This document shows, one piece after another, positions 1 through 4,066 of a DNA stretch of 7,381 bases. The translations under genes and the position numbers were made by a program. Below the pieces are notes generated by a model. It had not been told where the DNA came from and did not search any database. It worked only from the letters and a program-made list of their open reading frames with translations. Within the stretch, counting starts at the first letter, position 1, and each line of letters starts with the position of its first letter. Source of the DNA: Candidatus Kaiserbacteria bacterium RIFCSPHIGHO2_01_FULL_58_22 (GTDB taxonomy: Bacteria; Patescibacteriota; Minisyncoccia; Phycocordibacterales; UBA2100); contig MFLB01000018.1 of the NCBI GenBank assembly GCA_001781445.1, positions 14,581-21,961 on the forward strand, read 5' to 3'.

Positions 1-108
1 TCTGACACTCCGAAGCCCCGCCTTCGGAAAGAGGCCTTTGAGCGTCTGGAGGATGTTCCGGGCGCGCGCGTCCTCGACTTTCGATGACACCGCGATCCGG
101 AACGTCAT
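1..108 (-). CDS. 5' end of a gene cut by the window edge; possibly PurS-like N-terminus of FGAM synthase (PurL)
   Basis: Reading leftward from the ATG at 108 there are 36 open codons with no stop before the window edge. The peptide begins MTFRIAVSSKVEDARARN and goes on ILQTLKGLF, then LRSVR. The pattern is a strand (FRIAVSSK), a helix (DARARNILQTLKGL) and the start of a second strand (LRSVR). This resembles the small PurS-like domain that opens large phosphoribosylformylglycinamidine synthases (fourth step of purine synthesis), but 36 residues cannot settle it. The start is supported by a good promoter directly upstream: TTGCAA, 17 bases, TATAAT, then 5 bases to the ATG. A short inverted repeat (9-28) lies in frame in the loop between helix and second strand. 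I am fairly sure this is a real gene and unsure of its name. Confidence 0.5.
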   Translation of the reverse strand, partial: MTFRIAVSSKVEDARARNILQTLKGLFPKAGLRSVR

Positions 109-112
109 AGTG

Positions 113-142
113 CATTATAGGATACCATGCCGGGAATTGCAA
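113..142. promoter_or_regulatory. Overlapping divergent promoters for the left-edge gene and the ATP-grasp gene
   Basis: On the minus strand, TATAAT (119 to 114) lies 17 bases from TTGCAA (142 to 137) and 5 bases before the ATG at 108. On the plus strand, CATTAT (113-118) lies 8 bases before an ATG at 127, with no clear -35 box. The two -10 boxes occupy almost the same bases on opposite strands. By the usual geometry the start points would be near 107 and 125, about 18 bases apart. This is inferred from sequence only; the minus-strand promoter is the stronger match. Confidence 0.5.
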
Positions 143-171
143 GCGCCGGCGCCGCGTGCAAGGATGTCGGT

Positions 172-1191
172 ATGTCGAAAAAAGCTGAGCGGCTCGTCCT
201 CGCCGGCCTCCTTCAAAAGCTCGCTCCACGGCTCGGCGCGAAGGTCGTGCTCGAATCAGGATGGAAGATAGCGGGGCAGATAACGTTCCCGGACCGCGGG
301 GGCAAACGCGGGAATAAAAGCTACTTTCGCTACAACACGCTCGATCTGAATCCGGTGGGCGCCTCGGACATCGCGAAAGACAAGGATTACGCGAATTTCT
401 TCATGCGAAAGATGGGATATCCGACCGTGCCCGGGCGCGCGTTCTATTCGGACGATTGGTGCGAAACAATCGGCTCGCGCAGGAACAACGCGGCGGCATA
501 CCGATATGCGCGGAAGCTCGGATTTCCGGTGATAGTAAAGCCGAACGAAGGCAGTCATGGCGCCGGGGTGTTCCTGGTGAACGACAAGCGGGAATTCATG
601 CGCGCAATGCGCCACATATTCAAGGGCGACCGCGTCGCGCTCGTCCAGCGCGTCGTGCGCGGGAGGGATTACCGCATCGTCGTTCTCGACAGACAGGTCA
701 TCTCCGCCTACGAGCGCATCCCCCTCTCGGTCGTCGGCGACGGACGCTCGAGCATCAAAGAGCTCTTGAAGAGAAGGCAGAAGCGGTTCCGCGCCGCGAG
801 CCGCGACACGCGCATCCGGCTCGACGACATCCGCATCGCGCACAAACTGGGCGTGCAGAAGCTTGCGCTCCGCTCCGTCCCCGAGCGCGGCAAGCAAGTA
901 TTTCTTTTGGACAACGCCAACCTCTCAAGCGGCGGCGACGCCGTGGACGTGACGAAGCCCATTCATCCGGAATTCAAAAAAATAGCGGTAGAGCTCACCC
1001 GCGACATGGGCCTGCGCCTTTGCGGCGTCGACCTCATGGTCGCGGGCGACATCCGCCAAGCGCCCAAAAAATACCGGGTTCTCGAAGTGAACGCCGCTCC
1101 CGGATTGGACCACTACGTGAAGCAGGGCCGCGCCCAGCAAAAGACAGTCGAAAATCTCTATCTCAAAGTCCTAAAGAGCTTGGCTCGCTGA
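172..1191 (+). CDS. ATP-grasp ligase, cyanophycin-synthetase/RimK-like, stand-alone domain
   Basis: A 339-residue protein (from ATG 172) with a full ATP-grasp fold. ATP-grasp enzymes join a carboxylate to an amine through an acyl phosphate. Visible motifs are the ATP-binding lysine and loop (FPVIVKPNEGSHGAGV, about residues 118-133), VVGDGRSSIKELL (187-199), NLSSGGDAVDVT (250-261), and the metal-binding strand and loop GVDLM...EVNAAPG (285-311). The middle two motifs are typical of the ATP-grasp part of cyanophycin synthetase, but there is no Mur-ligase-type domain, so this is not a cyanophycin synthetase. The substrate cannot be read from the sequence; peptide, glutathione-like or protein-tail ligation are all possible. 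I chose ATG 172 because AAGGA sits 7 bases upstream and the added 15 residues from ATG 127 look non-domain. ATG 127 remains possible because a -10-like box lies 8 bases before it, the leaderless layout seen at neighbouring genes. The gene converges on folA with 52 bases between stops and no clear terminator hairpin there. Confidence 0.85.
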   Translation: MSKKAERLVLAGLLQKLAPRLGAKVVLESGWKIAGQITFPDRGGKRGNKSYFRYNTLDLNPVGASDIAKDKDYANFFMRKMGYPTVPGRAFYSDDWCETIGSRRNNAAAYRYARKLGFPVIVKPNEGSHGAGVFLVNDKREFMRAMRHIFKGDRVALVQRVVRGRDYRIVVLDRQVISAYERIPLSVVGDGRSSIKELLKRRQKRFRAASRDTRIRLDDIRIAHKLGVQKLALRSVPERGKQVFLLDNANLSSGGDAVDVTKPIHPEFKKIAVELTRDMGLRLCGVDLMVAGDIRQAPKKYRVLEVNAAPGLDHYVKQGRAQQKTVENLYLKVLKSLAR

Positions 1192-1243
1192 ATAGAACCC
1201 ATCTCAAAAATAAACGCACTATGAAAAGACAAGATCAGCTTGG

Positions 1244-1810
1244 CTACTGCGGCCGCTTCCGCGCGGCTCCGGCGCCGAACGGCTCGGCCTCATGTCTGCC
1301 TCGTTCCAAATCCACGTACCTGTACTTGATGCCGTTCCATTCGCGGGCCTCTTCGAAGACTTTTTTGGTGAAGAGATGCTCGTAGGGCGGGAAGAACGTG
1401 TCGGCCTCGCCCTCGGCGTCGATAAGCGTGAGGTGGAGCTTGTCTGTGAGCGGAAGCGCTTGTGTATATATCTCCGCTCCTCCTCCTATGTGTATCTCCT
1501 CGTTGCCCGGTGATTTTCTCGCCGCCTCCAGCGCCTCCGCGAGTGAGCCAACCACGACGACGCCCTCCTGCGAACCATAACGACTTCGTAAGTCGTTATT
1601 GCGGGTGATGACGATATTCGGTCTCTCCGGCAGGGGTCCGCCGAGGTAGCCGACGACGGACTCGAATGTCTTGCGTCCCATGATGAGCGGGTGTCCGCGC
1701 GTGAGCGCATTGAAGCGTTTGAGGTCGTCGGGGATGTGCCAGAGGAGCTTGCCGCCTTTGCCGAGCTCGCGATTGCGGCCTATCGCGGCGACGGCGCATA
1801 CCCTGGCCAT
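1244..1810 (-). CDS. folA: Dihydrofolate reductase
   Basis: A 188-residue dihydrofolate reductase, which reduces dihydrofolate to tetrahydrofolate with NADPH in the cytoplasm. It restores the folate that thymidylate synthase oxidises. Motifs in order: AAIGRNRELGKGGKLLWHIPDDL (substrate loop, with D29 aligning to the catalytic Asp27 of E. coli), PLIMGRKTFES (NADPH-binding, about 41-51), PERPNIVITR, IHIGGGAEIYTQALP (about 106-120) and ADTFFPPYE. Most of the fold is ordinary. Two oddities are a short extra loop (residues around NNDLRSRYGS) encoded by a perfect inverted repeat, and a basic tail of roughly 15-20 residues past the usual C-terminus. The start lies two bases after the stop of the dCTP deaminase/dUTPase family gene, so it should share that transcript; the nearby GGGG is at best a weak ribosome site and sits in a palindrome. 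Confident in the assignment. Confidence 0.95.
   Translation of the reverse strand: MARVCAVAAIGRNRELGKGGKLLWHIPDDLKRFNALTRGHPLIMGRKTFESVVGYLGGPLPERPNIVITRNNDLRSRYGSQEGVVVVGSLAEALEAARKSPGNEEIHIGGGAEIYTQALPLTDKLHLTLIDAEGEADTFFPPYEHLFTKKVFEEAREWNGIKYRYVDLERGRHEAEPFGAGAARKRPQ
1577..1599. repeat. Perfect inverted repeat inside folA
   Basis: Arms ATAACGACTT and AAGTCGTTAT, 10 bases each, flank a 3-base centre (CGT). It is fully coding: on the folA strand it gives the loop residues N-N-D-L-R-S-R-Y. E. coli-type DHFR has a shorter stretch here, between the ITR strand and the next one, which suggests an inserted element that kept the frame. Confidence 0.7.
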
Positions 1811-1812
1811 AC

Positions 1813-2448
1813 TTATTTCCCCGCGGGGAAATCGGATTTGAGTTTTCTTATATCGCCGCTGAAGACCAGCTTCATCTCTACGCCTTTTTCCTTCGCGCCC
1901 TTTTCGACGACGTCTTTCTGATGCCAGCGCGACCTGCGAGGCTTCACTTTTTTGGAAAGCTGTTCGAACACGATCTGGCAGATGCGCTCGCCCGGGTGAA
2001 GCTGGATGACCTGCGAGCGCGTGTTGTTGCGCATGGGAAGCGTCAGCGGGCCTTCGTAGCCGGAGTCTACGATGCCCGTGAGGTCCACCGAAAGCCCCTT
2101 GCGGTTGACCGACGAGCGCGGATAGAGAACGGCCATGAGATCATTCGGGACTTTGATCGTCTCGAATGTCGAGACCAAGACATATTCCTGCGGAAGAAGC
2201 TCGAAGCATTGTCCCTGTTCGAGCTCTATCACGTCGAAATATTCCGGGCCGTGGTCTTTGAGAGGATCGATGCGGAGCGCTTCCCGGCCCCGCGATGTCA
2301 TTTTCCACGACTTCGGCACGAGAAAAGTAAAGCCGAGCCGGAGATCGACGGCGTGCGTCTGGAGCTGGAAGCTGTCGAGGCCGGGCGTGAACGCGATGTT
2401 GCCCCTCTTCACCCGCGCGAGTATCTCGTCTTTGGTGAGAATCGCCAT
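1813..2448 (-). CDS. dCTP deaminase/dUTPase (Dcd/Dut) family protein, probably a dUTPase
   Basis: A 211-residue member of the dCTP deaminase/dUTPase superfamily, trimeric in known members. Three family motifs are clear: HAVDLRLG (D35), YPRSSVNRKG (R111, S112, S113) and LTGIVDSGYEG (D128, aligning with the catalytic Asp of dUTPases). In dCTP deaminases the segment after the third motif reads like TLE, with Glu138 (E. coli) essential for deamination. Here it is TLP, with Pro at residue 138. This points to a dUTPase (dUTP to dUMP and pyrophosphate) or a divergent enzyme, not a classical dCTP deaminase. Either role would feed the ThyA-like enzyme upstream. The start is ATG 2448: it opens MAILTKDEIL, as in relatives, and has TACAAT 8 bases before it; a longer reading to 2517 would run through the promoter. 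The C-terminal tail ends in a palindrome that includes the stop codon. Family certain, exact reaction uncertain. Confidence 0.88.
   Translation of the reverse strand: MAILTKDEILARVKRGNIAFTPGLDSFQLQTHAVDLRLGFTFLVPKSWKMTSRGREALRIDPLKDHGPEYFDVIELEQGQCFELLPQEYVLVSTFETIKVPNDLMAVLYPRSSVNRKGLSVDLTGIVDSGYEGPLTLPMRNNTRSQVIQLHPGERICQIVFEQLSKKVKPRRSRWHQKDVVEKGAKEKGVEMKLVFSGDIRKLKSDFPAGK
1815..1832. repeat. Perfect 18-base palindrome at the dcd-like stop and folA start
   Basis: ATTTCCCCGCGGGGAAAT is fully self-complementary. On the minus strand it encodes the last residues F-P-A-G-K of the Dcd/Dut protein and reaches into its TAA stop; folA begins 4 bases beyond it. In mRNA it would form a short hairpin covering the only G-rich bases upstream of folA, so it might affect coupling of the two genes. 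Confidence 0.65.
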
Positions 2449-2456
2449 GGATTCGC

Positions 2457-2486
2457 ATTGTACACCAAGGACCGTCCTTTTTTGAA
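2457..2486 (-). promoter_or_regulatory. Promoter of the dCTP deaminase/dUTPase family gene (and folA)
   Basis: TACAAT (2462 to 2457) lies 8 bases before the ATG at 2448, with no Shine-Dalgarno between. A weak -35 candidate, TTCAAA (2486 to 2481), is 18 bases upstream of it and overlaps one arm of the large inverted repeat. Predicted transcript starts within one or two bases of the ATG. Confidence 0.5.
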
Positions 2487-2535
2487 TGCCCAATACAACT
2501 CTCGTACATATGTACAAGAACTGTATTCAAAGGAC
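2474..2535. repeat. Complex inverted repeat between the thyA-like stop and the dcd-like promoter
   Basis: The centre is a perfect 12-base palindrome, GTACATATGTAC (2504-2515). Around it AATACA (2492-2497) pairs with TGTATT (2522-2527). The outer arms GTCCTTT plus GAAT (2474-2487, with three extra T) match ATTCAAAGGAC (2525-2535). It begins in the last codons of the thyA-like gene, overlaps its TGA, and ends next to the promoter of the following gene. It could act as a terminator or attenuator for the upstream gene, or as a protein-binding site; there is no T-run after the hairpin on the minus strand, so a plain intrinsic terminator is not supported. Confidence 0.6.
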
Positions 2536-3363
2536 GATGTGCATGCCGGTGATTGCCGGAAGCGGCTGGTATTGCGCGGCAAGCGGGCCGACGATCTCAT
2601 CCACCAATTTTTTATCCTTCTTCTCCGCGCGGTCGAATGTGTTCTTCGGAAGCGCGAGGCGGATAGGCGCGTGATCGTTCCCGCGCTTCAAAAGTTCATT
2701 GACCGCATCGAGCTGATTGTCGTAGACGTGCGCGTTGGAGATGGAGTGGCTGTAGACGCCGGGAACGACGCCAAGCTTTTGCGCGAGGATGCATTGCAAA
2801 AGCGCGAAGCCCGCGACGTCGGCGGGAAAGCCGAGCACCATGTCGTTGGAGCGGACGATGTTGTGGAGGTGGAGCCGCCCGCCGATGATGTTGGCGGTGA
2901 ATGAGTACGGGCACGGCACGTTGGCCCGCCTCGTGCCGCCGAGACCGTCTTCTCCCGGATCCCACGTAACGACGACCCCGTGCCGCGAGCTCGGGTCTTT
3001 TTTCAGCAAGCGAACGAGAGCCCCGAGCTGGTCGCGCCCGAAGTGCTTGCGCCAGCGATAGCCGTAGGCGACCGTAACGACATCGGCTGGATTCGTGAAG
3101 CTATCCCAGATTTTCGTGAAATCGCGCAGAAAATCCGCGGGCCTGCGCGCGCCGGAGATGAACCATATCTGCTCGGCGACGAACATCTTGATGGGAATTT
3201 TACGCAGAGTAAGAAGCGGAAATCCATCCTTTTCAATGTCGAGCGAGAAGTGAAGTCCCGGAAGCGCCGTAGTCTCATGCTTCGTGCGCGCGTTCATGTC
3301 GCGCACGCCCTTCTCCATGATGCGCCGTAGCATTTCCCAATATAGCTCGTCGAAGCGGGTCAT
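2527..3363 (-). CDS. thyA: Thymidylate synthase family protein with dCMP-type active-site residues
   Basis: A 278-residue protein of the ThyA fold, which transfers a one-carbon unit from methylene-THF to C5 of a pyrimidine nucleotide. Seen in order: R26 (ARTKHET, phosphate arm), DGFPLLTLRK, AEQIWFISG (E64, equivalent of E. coli E58), IWDSF, YGYRW, DPSSRHG (phosphate-binding Arg, second Arg replaced by His), VPCPY (C151, the nucleophile), VRSND (R171, S172), LGFPADVAGFALLQ and AHVY (H212, Y214). Departures from usual ThyA: Pro follows the nucleophile in place of His; VRSND replaces QRSCD; and D182 stands where E. coli has N177, which reads the uracil ring. T4 dCMP hydroxymethylase also has RSND and an Asp at that place. 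So it may act on dCMP, although DHFR two genes downstream favours true methylation with dihydrofolate release. Start ATG 3363 has TATAAT 6 bases before it. An in-frame extension to 3984 is antisense to the deaminase and not real. Confidence 0.85.
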   Translation of the reverse strand: MTRFDELYWEMLRRIMEKGVRDMNARTKHETTALPGLHFSLDIEKDGFPLLTLRKIPIKMFVAEQIWFISGARRPADFLRDFTKIWDSFTNPADVVTVAYGYRWRKHFGRDQLGALVRLLKKDPSSRHGVVVTWDPGEDGLGGTRRANVPCPYSFTANIIGGRLHLHNIVRSNDMVLGFPADVAGFALLQCILAQKLGVVPGVYSHSISNAHVYDNQLDAVNELLKRGNDHAPIRLALPKNTFDRAEKKDKKLVDEIVGPLAAQYQPLPAITGMHIVL

Positions 3364-3369
3364 GCGCGG

Positions 3370-3397
3370 ATTATAGTGCCCGCGCGAACCGGAGCAA
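3370..3397 (-). promoter_or_regulatory. Promoter of the thyA-like gene
   Basis: A consensus TATAAT (3375 to 3370) lies exactly 6 bases before the ATG at 3363, which places the predicted first transcribed base on the A of ATG. TTGCTC (3397 to 3392) is a weak -35 match with a 16-base spacer. No ribosome-binding sequence is present. Confidence 0.6.
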
Positions 3398-3407
3398 CCG
3401 CGCGGAC

Positions 3408-3447
3408 ATATCAACGATACTCCACGACCGTGGAGGATCGTTGATAT
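3408..3447. repeat. 40-base near-perfect palindrome between two divergent promoters
   Basis: Arms ATATCAACGAT (3408-3418) and ATCGTTGATAT (3437-3447) pair over 11 bases. After one A-G mismatch, CTCCACG (3420-3426) pairs with CGTGGAG (3429-3435) around a 2-base centre. It sits upstream of the -35 regions of both the thyA-like gene (about 10 bases) and the deaminase gene (about 8 bases). It is a candidate shared operator or structural element. It is not followed by a T-run, so it does not look like a terminator. Confidence 0.75.
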
Positions 3448-3455
3448 CGAAAAAC

Positions 3456-3485
3456 GGGACAAACGTCGCGCGCGTGATACATTAT
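3456..3485 (+). promoter_or_regulatory. Promoter of the deaminase gene
   Basis: CATTAT (3480-3485) lies 7 bases before the ATG at 3493. GGGACA (3456-3461) is a partial -35 match with an 18-base spacer. An overlapping TACATT (3478-3483) could serve instead. There is no Shine-Dalgarno, so a leaderless or one-base-leader transcript is predicted. Confidence 0.45.
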
Positions 3486-3492
3486 TCACGAT

Positions 3493-3999
3493 ATGACCGG
3501 CATCCTTTATCCCTACATCCCGCCCGGAAAGACGATCATGTATGTCGGTTTGGACAACGAATTCATGACCGCGGCCAAGGAGTTCGCGCGCGAGAACAAC
3601 ACGGTACAGCACGTCGGCGCGGCGCTCGTCGTCACGAACGGCCGCGTCATCGGCCGAGGCTCCATCGGAGCTGGAGTTCACGGCGAGCAAGGCGGGTGCA
3701 TTCGCGAACGGCTGAATGTCCCGACCGGGACCCGCTACGACCTCTGCAAAGGGTGCGCTCACGAGTACCATAGCGAAGCTTCGGCAATCCGCGAGGCAAA
3801 AGAGCGTGGCGAGGACACGCGCGGCGCCGACCTCTACCTCTGGGGACACTGGTGGTGCTGTGAGCCGTGCTGGAGCGCGATGACGGAAGCGGGCATCGGG
3901 AACGTCTACCTCCTCGAGGGAAGCGAGCGACTTTTCAACAAGAGCAGTCCAGGCAACGTCATCGGACGGCAGTTCGAAACGCACTACACCTCGCGATGA
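3493..3999 (+). CDS. Zinc-dependent cytidine/dCMP deaminase family protein
   Basis: A 168-residue deaminase of the dCMP deaminase type, expected to convert dCMP to dUMP. The core shows VGAALVVTNGRVIGRG (about 41-56), GGCIRERLNVPTG (67-79), then HSEASAI (H93 as zinc ligand, E95 as proton shuttle) and CCEPCWSAM (C123 and C126 as the other zinc ligands), followed by AGIGNVYLLEGSE. The region GCIRERLNVPTG...LCKG closely parallels the insert of dCMP deaminases (GCLRE, VPSG, LCRG), which separates it from plain cytidine or tRNA adenosine deaminases. Unusual points are HSE where HAE is usual, Cys in place of the Pro before the zinc Cys pair, and extra cysteines C69, C85 and C88 that could bind a second metal. 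It diverges from the thyA-like gene across a 129-base gap and precedes tmk by 67 bases. Family secure; dCMP as substrate is inferred. Confidence 0.85.
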   Translation: MTGILYPYIPPGKTIMYVGLDNEFMTAAKEFARENNTVQHVGAALVVTNGRVIGRGSIGAGVHGEQGGCIRERLNVPTGTRYDLCKGCAHEYHSEASAIREAKERGEDTRGADLYLWGHWWCCEPCWSAMTEAGIGNVYLLEGSERLFNKSSPGNVIGRQFETHYTSR

Positions 4000-4054
4000 G
4001 ATCTAGGCTGGCGCCAAAGCGCAAAATTACAATAGCCGAAATTCCGCTACGGAG

Positions 4055-4060
4055 TACAAT
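4055..4060 (+). promoter_or_regulatory. -10 box of tmk
   Basis: TACAAT lies exactly 6 bases before the tmk ATG at 4067, so the predicted start point is the A of ATG. No convincing -35 box is seen at 15-19 bases. GGCGGG touches the ATG and is too close to act as a ribosome site. Confidence 0.45.
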
Positions 4061-4066
4061 GGCGGG

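Noticed and set aside
172..1191. Naming the ATP-grasp protein cyanophycin synthetase
   Set aside because: At 339 residues it has only the ATP-grasp part; the Mur-ligase half is absent.
256..1385. Open frames antisense or frame-shifted to the ATP-grasp gene (256-897 minus, 456-1385 plus)
   Set aside because: The ATP-grasp frame has clear motifs end to end; these are high-GC shadows.
2467..2483. Plus-strand mini-terminator, AAGGAC-C-GTCCTT followed by six T
   Set aside because: No plus-strand gene ends here, the stem is only 6 bases, and the bases are explained as part of the larger inverted repeat.
2449..2517. Longer start for the Dcd/Dut protein at 2517
   Set aside because: It includes the TACAAT promoter and inverted repeat as coding; homologous sequence begins at MAILTKDEIL.
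1921..2904. A 327-codon open frame on the plus strand
   Set aside because: Antisense to the well-supported dcd-like and thyA-like genes and spans their intergenic repeat; no family features.
3364..3984. N-terminal extension of the thyA-like gene up to 3984
   Set aside because: It would run through the promoter and palindrome and lie antisense to the deaminase; ThyA-type sequence begins at 3363 right after TATAAT.
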